Assembly: GCA_947683425.1 (NCBI GenBank)
Contig: CANTUQ010000119.1
Coordinates: 3,934,001-3,998,000 of the forward strand
Source: Excoecaria cochinchinensis
Lineage: Eukaryota; Streptophyta; Magnoliopsida; Malpighiales; Euphorbiaceae
Direction: 5' to 3'
DNA: 64,000 nt
This document shows, piece by piece, positions 1-13,091 of the stretch. The notes beneath the pieces are model-generated. The model was not told where the DNA came from and ran no database searches. It was given only the letters and a program-made list of their open reading frames with translations. Position 1 is the first letter of the stretch, and each line of letters opens with the position of its first letter. The position numbers and the translations under genes were made by a program.

Positions 1-35
1 ACAGTGAGCTGCCAACCCAACAATTCGGCAACCGA

Positions 36-143
36 GCTCTCTGTCGTGCTCGTGACAGAGGCTCTGCTGCACGGCTCAGCGGAGCATTCAGCCGCGTGCG
101 AGGGCTGCTTTCACCGGGCTCTATCGCGACCTCGCGACAGAGT
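36..143. repeat. CpG-rich inverted repeats (TGTCG/CGACA type)
   Basis: Two pairs of short inverted words of the CTCTGTCG...CGACAGAG kind are visible in sequence much richer in CpG than its AT-rich surroundings. They are degenerate members of the array that is best developed at 15632-15975 and 44470-44933. Confidence 0.6.
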
Positions 144-648
144 CAGGAATTCCAACCCTTATAAGAATTATGCAGAAAATTCCCTCTTCACAACACCCAA
201 TTCTTAAACCAAGCATCAAAATGTCGACTTACCTCATCTCCAGCAAGCCACATGTCATTGACAACATAAACACCACATCCGTATCAAGAGTTCCGATAAA
301 ACATACCACTAACAATATCCATTCACACACTCTATCATAACAACATTACTCGTCATTCATCTCAATCGCACCCATGTTAAATGCATTCTAACATATGATA
401 TATCATGCTTAGGTTACTCATGAGATCAACACATATTAATCCTCATCCTTCACAAAGTTATATATACTATTATTTACTAGCTAAATCACCAATCTTAATC
501 ATACTCCTAAATTCTTCCCAACGATAATTACTTATATGGCCATTTAATTACCCTAAACATGCATAATAACTGATGGGAAAGGTACGGGATTGATCCGGGT
601 CAACCCTAGACTCAAAAATAGAGAAGAAAAGGCTCAAAACATGTTTTT

Positions 649-688
649 CTGTCGCGAGGTCGCGACCCTTGTCGCGCTCGCGACAGAG
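649..688. repeat. CpG-rich inverted repeat
   Basis: CTGTCGCGAGG and CTCGCGACAG bracket a centre containing further CGCG words. The block lies about 1.4 kb from the LTR 5' end, close to where the other family A copies carry theirs. The copy at 31190-31228 has a decayed version of the same text. Confidence 0.7.
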
Positions 689-2343
689 GCTCACCTCAGC
701 TACCATAACAGACTGCTTTTTACTACAAACTAATGTCGTGAAAACTGACCTCTAAACCTCATTTTTACGAAAAGTTGTCTTCTTCAAAAATGTTTCCCTT
801 CATCTTAAATTTCCAAAGGAACAAGTTTCAGGTCAATTGGACATCTATAACTCCAGATATGAACTCCACAACCTATACTGGTCAAACAACCCGACACAAA
901 AAGAGACACTACGGTGTTATCAAAACGTCAAGGTCTTAGAGCAAGTATTGGCCCAAGGCTATTTCTAAGACTTTTAAAGAGATGGAAGTAATGGTTCTAA
1001 TGGCGCAAGAATCACATGGTTTGGAGTTCTAAAACTCTACTTATGATAAAAACATTGCACAGGGGTCAGATGAGGACTAAACAGAGTTTACCCAATCATG
1101 TACTTCACTTTCAATTCTCACACACCTTCAACTTAAGCAACATCATGCATTACTAATACATTTAGCAAAACAAATACATGCATAAAACTCATATCAACAC
1201 ACTCAATTTACTGGAAATCACATACAAATGTATATTCATAATCCAAGAAGAATTTAGGGCATAGACAAATTAAAATTCAAATGTAAAAATCAAATTCCCA
1301 AACCTCTTGTTGCACAATAGCTGCTCTCTTCAAGCTTTAATCTTCTATTTTCCTTTACTTTGCTTCTTCTTATCACCAATCACTTGCACAAACAAACCCA
1401 GAATTCTTAATTCAAACCATAACTTAAACAAAACTAGAAGTAGAAAAAGAACTCAAACATAGGAACCCTAAAAACCCCAACTTACCTCTTCAATCTTACT
1501 TTCCAAGCTCCACCAAATCACTTCTAATTCACTCAAAACCAAGAGATTAAGCAAAGAAAGGGAAGAAAAGGAAAAGAAATGGAGAATCGGGAAGATGAAA
1601 GGGCAAAAAAACGTGGACTCCTCTTACTTTCACTTTGTCTTTCTTTTCACACTTAATGCACACCTACCAATTCCACTTGTCCACTTCCTATAGGTCCACA
1701 TGATTCACTTTGACTTCTCAATTCAAGTCACCATACACATACACACACTAAATCACTTCTCATAAAAATATCCTACATCTTTAGTTCCATACCCATAATC
1801 CACTTGATAATTATTTCTTTTATGCAAATATCTCCAAGGCACCATGCTCATAAACCACTCAATAAAATCTCTTAGCCCACAAACATCCTACTACCATACA
1901 CTACAAGCACACCATAATAATTCCTTCACTTGATTTATTTAATTAATTTCTTAGCAAATAAATCCTTATTATCCATATAACTCATGTACGAATTACCGAA
2001 TTACCCTCACTCACTCCGACCGAGCAAGCACATTCCGACTAGGCCCGATTTGGGGTGTTACACCACAGCCCCGGTAAGGGCAAAACAATATAATCATCCT
2101 ATAACCATTCATCCCATCCGCCTTTCATCACACAGACATAATAAAATTGCACACAGATAAAATATATATTATAATATTACATGCCAACTTCAACTACTAA
2201 TAAGGTGTATATACATGCCACAAAATATTTCATTACACATACAAAATCAAAAATATATCTCCTTCTCCAGACTTGCTCCCCGGTCTGATGTACGCTGCTC
2301 CGAACCTATTGGGTACCTACACACAGTTAAAAACAACTACGTA

Positions 2344-2363
2344 CTGAGCAATAAGCTGCTCAG
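2344..2363 (-). other. Conserved LTR stem-loop, CTGAGCA/TGCTCAG
   Basis: A perfect 7-bp stem with a 6-nt loop. On the LTR sense (minus) strand it is preceded by CCACCA. It corresponds to stem-loops of different sequence in every other Tekay-like LTR here. Confidence 0.6.
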
Positions 2364-4693
2364 TGGTGGTTACCAATCTATAAATTTCCTAAGTAATTCT
2401 ATTTAATAAACATGCTATAATTACATATTCTTATTATTTTCACTTATTATTATTTATATTTAATTCACTTGTTAAGTCACTTAATTAATCTCAAATTGAT
2501 TTATTCCATCATTTAATTAATCACATAACTATGAATTTAATCACTTAATTACACTTTTATTCACTTAATTATACTATTTATTTCATTATCTCACTTAATT
2601 ATTTATTTTTCCATTAATTACATTTTAATATTTTTATTCCACTCTTTATTTTCATAATTACATTTTTACCCTTATAATTTTTCCAAGGTTTCCAATTTTA
2701 TCTTTATCTTTTCTATTAATTCCACTCATATCCCCACTTTTCACTTAATGCCACTTATGTCCTCATTTTTACAGTTATTCCAATTTTATACTTTTCTTTT
2801 TCATTAATTACCTTTGAGTCCCCACAATTACACATATACCATTTATATCCCATATTTTACCATAATTACACTTATATCCTCACTAATATACATAATTACC
2901 AAAATGCCCTTATTTATTCCATTTTTACACTATTAACCTTATTTAAATTCCTTTTTGCACATTTATCCTTATTTAACTTGTTTAATTACAATTTTACCCT
3001 TTTCACTTTATTTTTTCACTCTTTAACTTCTGATTTAGCCAAATTACAATTTAGTCCCTATTTTATCACTTTTTCACTATATCACTATTTTAACACCATA
3101 TTTTATCAAAATTACCATTTTACCCTTTCACTTATACCTTTAACTTATTTTCACCAATTTTTACAACTTTTTGTAAAATTACCATTCTACCCCTAAACTT
3201 TCTATTCACTTTATTTTAGTTCTGTTTTCACTCATTTTTATCAATTTCACTATTTTTACCATTTTTATCATATATTTACCAATATGCCCCTAGTATGAAC
3301 CCGGTAGAAAATCTATTGACCAGATATGCGGGACATGGGCCCCACAGACCCATTTCACTATAAAACGATCCTAGTAGGACCATTTTCACTGCACCGCACT
3401 ATTTTATTCACTGAATTGCACTATAAATTGTGATCAGCTCTCGTCGGCTTATCAATAATGCGTCGCCATGACTCATACCGCGGTGTGGAATCCCTGTGGC
3501 TAGCCATCTTTATCCTGGACTAGATTTCACTACCAGACAACTACTAAGGGCAACATTTTCACAAATTCCATATAAATATCATATTATGCCAATATGTAAA
3601 AATTTTCATACATCTCATTATCACTTACCATTTTGCACATACACTTATTTACCAATATATCATCATTCTATAACATTAAATTCCATATAACATCAAAATA
3701 TACATATATATACTTGGGTATACCATTCGGCCACGCTTTCAATTTTTCATACAATGCACTATAATTTTATTTAATGCACTATAATTTTATTTAATCACTC
3801 AATCATATTTATTTCATGTTATACATGCCTTATATACCATTATTAAACCATAATTCATCACATATTCCACTTTATTACACAATATACTATTCGGCCATTA
3901 ACATACTCATACTATTTAATTTCTTTTCTTGATTTCTTTCACTCCATCATGCATTTCACTTGTTAAATATACTATAAACATCATTGTCATGCCTTAAATC
4001 ATCTTAGAATTTAATTAAATCCCTTATGTTCAATTCGGCCACTCATAGGGTTTTCATATTAATTTGATTTAATTTATTTTAATCACTCTTATACACTATA
4101 TTTAGTCCCTTAAGCATGAATATCAAATTAGATTTAATTATACACATCTTTTTCTCATACCTAACCTTAAACATAACCTAAAAGTCAACACAAACATTAG
4201 GAAATAAGTAGATTTAGTAACCACAAACCTCTATTCCAAGCTTTAGATCACCTCAAACTTGCTTTTCCTCCCCTTTTGCTTGAGAAACACCCTCCTCACC
4301 TTGAGTTCCTACCATGGCCGAATACAAAACCATTCATATCATCAAAACAAAATCGCAAATCAAAAATCTAAATTCATAAACGTGTTCTACAGCCCCAAAA
4401 ACCTTAGTAGGGACCAATGGAACAATTTATACACCCTTAAATCACATACCTAAAACTCACCCTAAACTTTGCTCACTTGATTTCTCCACTTCCACAGCAC
4501 CAAATGAACTCAAACCACTTCCAAAATGTTGTAGAGGAGCTGAAATTTAGGTAGGGATCTAAGATATGATGAGAAAATGGAGTAGAAGAAGAGAAAAATG
4601 GAGGAAAATGACAGGAAGACAATTTGGTTTTGAAAGGGAGAGGGGAGGCCGACTTTGGCTGGGTTTTTCTAGAGAAATCTAGCCACTTCTCTT

Positions 4694-4702
4694 CCTTATA
4701 TA
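4694..4702 (-). promoter_or_regulatory. TATA box of LTR 2063-5393
   Basis: TATATAAGG on the minus strand, about 690 bases from the LTR 5' end. It sits in the same place as 28424-28433 and 59225-59233 in the sister LTRs and is followed by a pyrimidine-rich leader. Confidence 0.65.
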
Positions 4703-5393
4703 GCCCTCTGATGAACCGAACTGGTCCAACCAAAGTGGTCCGACCGATTTAAACCAAAAATTCGATTTTTCGGTTCATTTGCACTTTTCTTAAGCATCTA
4801 TATGTTCCACTCATTATTGTCACTCCTAAACAATTCCATTGATCTTAAAACATAAAAAATAGGCTGTCTACAAATTTTTAGCTCAATCGGAGTTCATTTA
4901 GGCATCGGTTCACTTAAATCGGTTCGATTCGATCAATTTTTCTTCTGCCGTAAAATACAACTCTAAAACTGTCAAAATTCACAGATAACCCTCCCACTAT
5001 CTTATTTTACACACTTAACATATATTGGGCCATTTAAATCTCTAATAATCCCTTGGTCAAACCTCAGTTCAAATTGAACCGAACCGGAGGCCAACTTCAG
5101 AATGACTTTCAGAGGTCGATTTAGCTCCGTTTTCAGTTCCGATTTCACCACTAGACTCCTTATCACCCACAGATCATTTTTGCGAAATTAAAATTTTTTT
5201 GGCACCGAACAGCCGGGTTCGCTGTATAGCCACCCCCGTTGTCACTTGACCCGGAATCACTATAATTTTAACATACTTAACACTGAACTCCGACACTGGT
5301 AAACTCACTTCCTATACTGTTTGACACTACGATTATCATGGTAACACTGGAATAATGCATTGATACTTCTAAACCGGTATTTGGGCCATTACA

Positions 5394-6583
5394 CTGAAGA
5401 AGTTAATGGCAGAATTAGCAAAAACTTTGGTTGGAGAAAAAAAAGCGTCTTTTGGGATTTGCCATATTGGAAATCTAATTTGTTACATCATAATCTAGAT
5501 GTGATGCATATAAAAAATCATTTTTGATAATGTGTTCAACACAATTATGAACATAGAAGGGAGGACAAAGGACAATGCAAAATCATGAGCAGATTTAAAG
5601 TTGTTTTGTAGAAAGATTGAATTAGAAAAAGATACTTGAACCAGAAAATATCAAAAAGTATGCTATACTTTGGACAAAAAACAAAAGGAAGTCTTGTGTG
5701 AGTTGTTAAAAAGACTAAATTTTCGGATGGTTATGTTTTGAACTTAGTAATGTGCATTGATATGAGGAAGTATAAATTATTCGAAATGAAAAGTCATGAT
5801 TGTCACGTGTTCATGCAAAAGCTAATCCTAATTGCATTTCGAGAGTTATTATTGACAAAGGTGTGGGAAGCTATAACCAAGCTAAGTTTTTTTTTTTCAA
5901 AACCTTAACATTATCTGAGATAAAGTTGGCTTACATGGTAAGATTGGAATTGAAAATTCCAGTAATCCTATGCAAATTAGAGTCTATTTTCCCTCCAAGC
6001 TTCTTTGACTGTATAGAGCATCTACCCATGCATTTAGCACATGAGGCGAAACTTGCTGGTCCTGTTTAATATCTATGGATGTATCTGTTTGAGAGATAAT
6101 AAGTTATAATACGCAATATCTATTAACTTCTAATTTGTTATGGTAAGTAATGTGAATCAAAACTGTCATGTAGGTATTTGTTTCACTTGAAAAAAATGTG
6201 AAAGACAAAGCTAAAGTTGAAGGTTCAATATGTAATGCGTATTTGGTCGAGGAATCAACTACATTTTGTTCACATTCTTTTGAGCCGTATGTACACACAA
6301 GACAGAGGAAACTAACTCGTAATGATGATGGGGGTGAAACAAATTATCACGATGGAAACTTATCCATATTTACATATCCTGGGTGTTTATATGGACGCTC
6401 AACAAGGAGAATGCTATCAGAGGAAGAACTAAAAGCTGCCCATAGTTACATTTTATTGAATTACCAAGAGGTTCAACCTTTCGTGCAGTAAGTATAATTT
6501 ATTTCAAATTGCTAATTTAGTCTACTAGGTGAAGGGTGTAATATCAACTTATATGGTAATTATTGCTGTTTATAGATTATTTG
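5394..6583 (+). pseudogene. CACTA (En/Spm) TNP2-like transposase, fragment 1
   Basis: This is a remnant of the large CACTA transposase. The motif LDVMHI, diagnostic of TNP2-type transposases, is encoded at 5495-5512 and followed in a shifted frame by NIEGRTKDNAKS. Further on KSHDCHVFMQ is readable near 5790-5815. The DUF4218-like segment with PPSFFDCIEHLPMHLAHEA lies at 5990-6067, and a later piece with EEELKAAHSYILLNY lies near 6415-6470. Frameshifts (one in the T run after 5518) and stops break the frame, so no functional protein is expected. The 5' part of the gene is lost to the LTR ending at 5393. A solo LTR follows at 6584 and the reading continues at 10702. Confidence 0.85.
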
Positions 6584-7016
6584 TGTAACACCCCCACCGT
6601 TGTCCCCGTTGGAAGGGCGCCGGCGGGCGCGCTACCCGACGCTCACTCACACACCTGCACACATACACTGAGAGGAAGCATACAATCATACATGACATGC
6701 ATACGGAAATACAGAGGAAATTAAAACTTTAAAGAACCAACAGCTGAACATACAATAACTCGCATATATACAAGCCAACATTTAGCGGAAGCAGAAGGCG
6801 AAAGATAAAATGAAGGAATAACTGAAAACTTAAATACGATAAGATCCTTACATGACAAAATACATAAGCACAAGCTACAAAATTACAGAATCCGAATACA
6901 GGAGCTAAATCCAAAAAAAAATGACAAAACACTTTTAACTCCGCTGTGGCTGACCTTGCAGATGCTCGACTCGAACCGAAACAAAACCTGCCACCTACAC
7001 GGGAAAAGAACCCATG

Positions 7017-7034
7017 CTAAGCGATAACGCTTAG
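7017..7034 (-). other. Conserved LTR stem-loop, CTAAGCG/CGCTTAG
   Basis: CTAAGCGATAACGCTTAG, a perfect 7-bp stem with a 4-nt loop. It is followed on the plus strand by TGGGGAGG, so the sense strand reads CCTCCCCACTAAGCG. Confidence 0.7.
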
Positions 7035-8262
7035 TGGGGAGGAACAAAGACAACCAACACTAAACAAACGAGCATATAACATCATGCAAAAATACATATA
7101 AACTCATACGCAAATACTTACCGGTTCCACCGAAGAATCAGATATCAGAAGTCGAATCATGCAAAGACCCAAGTTATATAAACACGCAGATGTCATACCA
7201 ATATACACATATACCAACCAAATGCTGATTCATACACAATGCAACTATCATGCAGAGATACATAGACACATTACTGATACCCGAATTATGAAATTGATGC
7301 GCTACACTACCATACAATGATGCACACAATTATCATTCAATGCCACTAGAGGTATAAACATACGATTATCATGCCATAATACACACACACTTGCCGAGAT
7401 CCAACCGACAAGGTCAAAGCACAACACTTCCGCTGCGCCACTCTAATACATATAAAAATCATGCCAAAAACACTCCAAAGCAGAGACCAGAATAATAACA
7501 TAACGTCACATTCATCACATCATCATGCGAAAATACCCATAAAACTTACGTACACTTACTGAGATCCATTAAGTATCAAAGCATAATCTCTAACTATCTG
7601 AACATGCATAAGACCGTCACCCAACAATGCTCATACACTAACTGAAACCACTTACAAAGCTAAGACACCATACCCTCACATTACTACACACTACACGTAA
7701 CAGCAAACAGAGAAACATAGAAACTTAACCACATGCTGAAATTACCACGACAGCAGAGACCGGCATATCATATATACGGCGATACCCCATAACACTACAC
7801 AATGTAAATGCTACCACACCATGTAACGTAAACACATATCAACATACCGAAATTACTATGATGGCAAGAACCAAGGAAACGTATATCATAGCTCTACATC
7901 AAAGCATTCAAGAGGACAAGTTCATAAGACTAAACATATACCGATCTGATTCACATGCTTATATATAATAAAAATATGCTTGAGTCACAAATGGAAATGC
8001 ATTAATCGAATCACATTCAAAGCATTAGAAGCTTAAAACATATCATGTAACAAATACGGATAATCGGATCAGATATAAAATCACGCTTACATAATAAAGA
8101 CGCACATTACGAAGCCCATATTCACGTTCGTATGCATATAAACTGATTCCTCAAATCCTTATCATGCTCATTCGGATATCACATTCTCATAGATATTTCG
8201 AAGCAAAACCAAACAACAAAACACCTGTTGACTCACAATAGTGGATAACGAGTATACGGACA

Positions 8263-8454
8263 GTACCTTACGGGTACAAATCGGCCACAGGGGTACCTTA
8301 CGGGTACGAATCGAAAACCATTTCATTTTATCACATTTAAAACATTTTACTGAGGGGGATCTTAAACAAGATCCAAACACATTAAAAAGGATCGCGAGGA
8401 TCCGAACACATAAAGGGTTCGCGAGGAACCAAACGGGGGACCTGATCAGGGTCC
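8263..8454 (-). repeat. Cluster of six short hairpins in the family A LTR
   Basis: Stems read on the plus strand: GTACC/GGTAC at 8263-8277 and again at 8293-8307; GGATCTT/AAGATCC at 8357-8374; GGATC/GATCC around GCGAG at 8389-8403; GGTTC/GAACC around GCGAG at 8416-8430; GGACC/GGTCC at 8438-8454. The last four are separated by similar spacers of the AAACACATTAAA or AAACATCCAAAG kind. Confidence 0.65.
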
Positions 8455-8488
8455 AAACATCCAAAGGGCTGCAGCTAACGGGACTCTA

Positions 8489-8502
8489 TTAGGCATGCCT
8501 AA
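8489..8502. repeat. Perfect palindrome TTAGGCATGCCTAA
   Basis: It is followed by CTATCC. The equivalent position in other copies holds TTAAGCATGCTTAA (15391-15404, 45158-45171) and AGATAAGCGCTTATCT (30749-30764). Confidence 0.6.
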
Positions 8503-9234
8503 CTATCCACTAGACTGACTCGCACAGGTCATGCATAAAACAAATCATATTTCGAATCACATAATACATATACATATATATACCATCAAGCATAATCCAG
8601 AGTATAGGAGAGGTATACATATATTCATGATGTCTGTCATACCCCGCACAAATCGTATGATGATACATACCATATAATAAGCTCATAAGAATAGTAACCA
8701 TGAACATGGCATTCAACCCACTTGTATTCAATATGCATCACACGCTACGAACCACAATAATTAACATAGATAGGCCAAAACATACCATTTAAACAAAAGA
8801 ATAAACTAACAGAGATCCCATTACTAAGCATATCAGAATCAAGTATAGAAACACTATCATGCTAATGCTTATCGATACAAAATCCTAATCATGCAATAGA
8901 TGAGGATAACTAAATATAACCCAAGCATAAACCAAATTACATTTAAACATAACACATTAAGTTCAACTGCTAAAGCATAATAATGCATTTAGACATCAAC
9001 CATAGTATTCAAATAAATTTGGCATAGCATAATACCAACACATGTCGAGTTCATAACTTAAAGTATAAATAACTCATTCCAAAATCCATTAAAGCATTCC
9101 ATAAATTTAGCATAGCAGAACATACCATTAACTAATATGAGATATGAAAAATGACACTAAATAATGTTTAAAACCTAGCATAAGTAAAGAAGGAGTGAAA
9201 AAGAAGAAGATTGAAATCTGCAAATTGGGGGACA

Positions 9235-9545
9235 GTAGCGTTTTACACGGCGGTATGACAAATACATACCACCGTGTAAGACAGTTACACGGGGGTATGG
9301 TGTAACCCATACAGCCGTGTAACATGTCCAACACGATGTTGGACAGAGGCGTTTTACACAGCTGTAAGGGAAACCCTTACCGCCGTGTAAGACTCTCAGT
9401 TCAGACATACCTGGGCAGTAACGTTTTACACGGCGGTATTGGTATATCCTTACCGCCGTGTAGAACTACAGCCTTGCATTATCTGAGGAATTTCCTCGAT
9501 TCACACAGCGGTGAGCCAATTCCTTACCGCCGTGTGACTTCTGGA
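9235..9545. repeat. Array of five TTACACGG...CCGTGTAA inverted repeats
   Basis: Five successive inverted repeats with arms of about 13-15 bases and short spacers lie at about 9243-9280, 9286-9323, 9351-9390, 9424-9462 and 9502-9538. Arms are variants of TTACACGGCGGTA and TACCGCCGTGTAA. The array lies about 1.16-1.47 kb from the LTR 5' end, the same position where sister LTRs carry GCGATCGC arrays. Confidence 0.75.
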
Positions 9546-10701
9546 AATTCCAGAAATTGCAGAAATCACTCCAATTCGAAACCCAAACAACACAACACCA
9601 AAATTGCATATTTATACCATGTTAATCATCCAAAAACTCACCTTCTTTGCTTGACATTCACAACCAACATGCAATTTCACACTTCAATCATTAACTTAAT
9701 TCCATCAATCTAACATACATAATCAAACAATCTCACTTAAACATGATTCACATAATCACAATCTGATATTCACAATATAAGTTCTAAATTCAACATGCTC
9801 AAAACCCCAAGTCATAAACACCATTTAAACACCAAATATCATGTAATTTCCAGAATTTCATTAACATATAAAATCATAAATACACAAATTATTCTCAAAC
9901 AAATCATGTATAACCTCATATCAACACTCAAATTTCTGGAAATCACCCACAAATATACATCCATGATCCAAGAGGAAAGAGGGCAGAGACAAATCAAAAT
10001 TCCAAAGTAGAAATCAAACTCCCAAACCTCTTGTTACACAATCAGCTTCTCTCTTCAAGCTTCAATCTTTAATCTTCTCTTTTCCTTTACTTTGCTTCTT
10101 CTTATCACCAATCACTTGCACAAACAAAACCCACAAATTACTCCTTCAAAACCCAAACTCAAATCCAAAGCAAATCAAAATCAGAAGAGGAATAAGAAGA
10201 AGGAGAAGCAAATCCAAAACGCAGGAAACCCTAACTCCAACTTACCTCTTCAAAGCTGACCCAAAACTCAACCAAGGCACCAATAATCACCAACCACAAG
10301 AAGAACAAGGAGGAAGGGCAGAAATTAGAGAAGAAAAGAGAAGGAAGGGCTGAAAAAGAGAGGGGAACGGGAACAGCCCCTTTCCTGCGTTCTCTCTCTT
10401 TTCTTTCCTCCTTTTCTTTCTTCTCAATTAATGCAGAAACCTAACAAGTCCACATGGCAGCCTCCTATTGGTCCAATCCAAAATATCTTAACTTTTACAC
10501 TTTGGTCCTTGGCAAATCCTACTTAAATCCTTGGTAAACTTGCACTTCACCCACTAGCATAATAATTCTTCACCTGAACTTTAATTAATTCTTCAATCGG
10601 GTCCTTAATACTCAAATTCCATAAGCGCACATTACCAAAATATCCTCACTAATCCCAACTTAGCATGTACCTTCCAACTAGGGCCATTTTGGGGTGTGAC
10701 A

Positions 10702-11001
10702 ATATGAGGAATGGTTACAGGAGCAGATGCCTGAAATAACTCAAAATGACATCAACAAAGAAGTCGAAAAGCACTTTCATCAATGGTTCAAGACATATGT
10801 AAGTTTTGACTTCCAATATACAAAATGACTTATACAATTATGCAATATTCATTTAAATGACATTAGAGTATTTCATTCTGTAGACATCAGCAAATTGAAT
10901 TGAAAATAAGTTCATCTCGGATCTTGCAAGAGGACTTTTGCAAATTGTTAAATCGTATCCAGTATATTTTGTTAATGGATACAAATTTCATACACAAAGT
11001 T
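10702..11001 (+). pseudogene. CACTA TNP2-like transposase, fragment 2
   Basis: Resumes after the solo LTR. The 5' part encodes EEWLQEQMPEITQNDINKEV and then EKHFHQWFKTY, matching the region of TNP2 proteins before the DUF4216-like domain. A non-coding, possibly intronic stretch follows (about 10800-10880). The end reads SDLARGLLQIV and VNGYKFHTQ, again typical of the family. It stops at the Tekay LTR inserted at 11002, and the frame continues at 34878. Confidence 0.8.
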
Positions 11002-11312
11002 TGTAATGGCCCAAAATACCAGGCTAGTGGTGATTGGTGAAATTCGTAGAGTATATAGTGTGAATCTCATGTGAAAACAACAGTGATTGCGCCCTAAAGG
11101 ACAGTGGAGGAAAAAGGATGAACGTGCTCTGGCTAGGGAAGCCCCTGATGGGTGACTTCCCGAGAAGCTAGTAGTGAAAAATATTTTATTGGACTATTGG
11201 AAAGTATAAGTTAAAAGGAGTCTAGTGGTGAAATTTGGAGTGAAAATGGAGTTAAATAGGCCTCTGAAAGTCATTTTGAAGTTGGCCTCTGGTTCGGTTC
11301 AATTGAACCAGG

Positions 11313-12440
<1,128 letters not shown>

Positions 12441-12639
12441 TGATAGGAGCTAAATTGAAGTATAATTATGTATTTATTTTGTGTGTATTTATGTAAATTA
12501 ATTATGCTATTGTGTGTAAATTTGATTTGATGTGTTAATTTATGATTATTTGTATTAGAGTGCATGTTTGTGTGTTTACTGTTATTTGTAGGTGAAAAAT
12601 GAAGAAAAGAACAGATAAAGAAGGAGAGGATCACGAGAG

Positions 12640-12985
12640 AGAGGAGCAGATCACGCCGTGACCATAGGTAATGAGACGTGACTGAGAAGAGAAAGAAGAG
12701 AAAGAGAAATAAAAGAAGAAAAGAAGCTGAGAGGAGCGTCACGCGACGTGAGCGTAGGTCACGACTCGTGACGCGTGAGAGAGGCCAGGAAAGAAAAGGA
12801 AAAGAGAGGAGCTAGGGAAGAAGAGAAAGGGGAGAAGAGGCGAGACGTGAGCGCCAGTCACGCCACACACACGCGAAGACACGCCATGATGGGGAGTAAC
12901 ACGACGTGACTGGCCAGAGAGGAAGAGAAAGAAAGAAGGAAGAAATTGGGCAGGCGCGTTCTGTCGCGATCGCGACAGAAACGAC
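12640..12985. repeat. CpG-rich block in Athila U3
   Basis: Repeated GACGTGA, TCACG and CGTGACG words end in the palindrome CTGTCGCGATCGCGACAG, which is perfect over 22 bases at 12959-12980. This is the only region where the two Athila LTRs differ by rearrangement, apart from a 39-base duplication near 22910. Confidence 0.8.
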
Positions 12986-13082
12986 CGTTGGGGCAGTTTT
13001 GAGCCAAAAGACACATAAAAAGTTGTCTTCTTTCACCAAACTTTGCAACCATTCTCAAGGGACACAATTCTTAGATTAATAT

Positions 13083-13091
13083 CTATAAATA
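13083..13091 (+). promoter_or_regulatory. TATA box of the Athila 5' LTR
   Basis: CTATAAATA, about 100 bases downstream of the CpG-rich block. The 3' LTR has the same motif at 22160-22168. Confidence 0.55.

Larger units (their letters stand above)
1..2062 (-). mobile_element. Tekay/Del-like LTR, family A copy 1 (partial, runs off the left edge)
   Basis: The right end reads TGGGGTGTTACA and is the 5' end of an LTR read on the minus strand (TGTAACACCCCAAATCGGGCC); four other copies in the window start the same way (10701, 17210, 32473 and, inverted, 43250). The next five bases, CCACA, would be the target duplication, but its partner lies outside the window. No coding capacity is visible. A pyrimidine-rich leader-like stretch lies near 1300-1600. 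CpG-rich inverted repeats lie at 36-143 and 649-688. It is most like the copy at 29768-32473, with which it shares the text around 570-900. Solo LTR or part of a full element cannot be decided here. Confidence 0.7.
2063..5393 (-). mobile_element. Tekay/Del-type LTR (left end unclear)
   Basis: The right end reads TTTGGGCCATTACA, so on the minus strand the LTR opens TGTAATGGCCCAAATACCGG. The same opening is seen at 11002 (+) and 59934 (-). U3 carries the repeated GGTTCGGTTC/GAACCGAACC words typical of the other two copies. A TATA box lies at 4694-4702 (-), followed by a pyrimidine-rich leader. From 2400 to 3300 the plus strand is almost free of G, a low-complexity stretch matching 60700-63360 and the inverse of 32720-34500. 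A CCACT stem-loop lies at 2344-2363. The left end is obscured by the LTR at 1-2062. It interrupts the CACTA gene, which resumes at 5394. Confidence 0.75.
6584..10701 (-). mobile_element. Solo LTR, family A copy 2 (4.1 kb, expanded)
   Basis: It begins TGTAACACCCCCACCG and ends GGGTGTGACA. Flanking pentamers are ATTTG (6579-6583) and ATATG (10702-10706), one mismatch from a perfect target duplication. The sense strand is minus. At 4.1 kb it is about 1.5 kb longer than the other complete copies (2.58-2.71 kb); the extra length is AT-rich sequence with many CATAC/ACAT words at about 7050-8230. It contains a stem-loop at 7017-7034, six short hairpins at 8263-8454, a palindrome at 8489-8502 and a five-unit inverted-repeat array at 9235-9545. 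A pyrimidine-rich leader lies at 10080-10450. No coding sequence is supported. Confidence 0.8.

Noticed and set aside
12739..13067. Overlapping open frames across the Athila LTR
   Set aside because: All follow the CpG-rich repeat block and overlap in several frames. No conserved domain.
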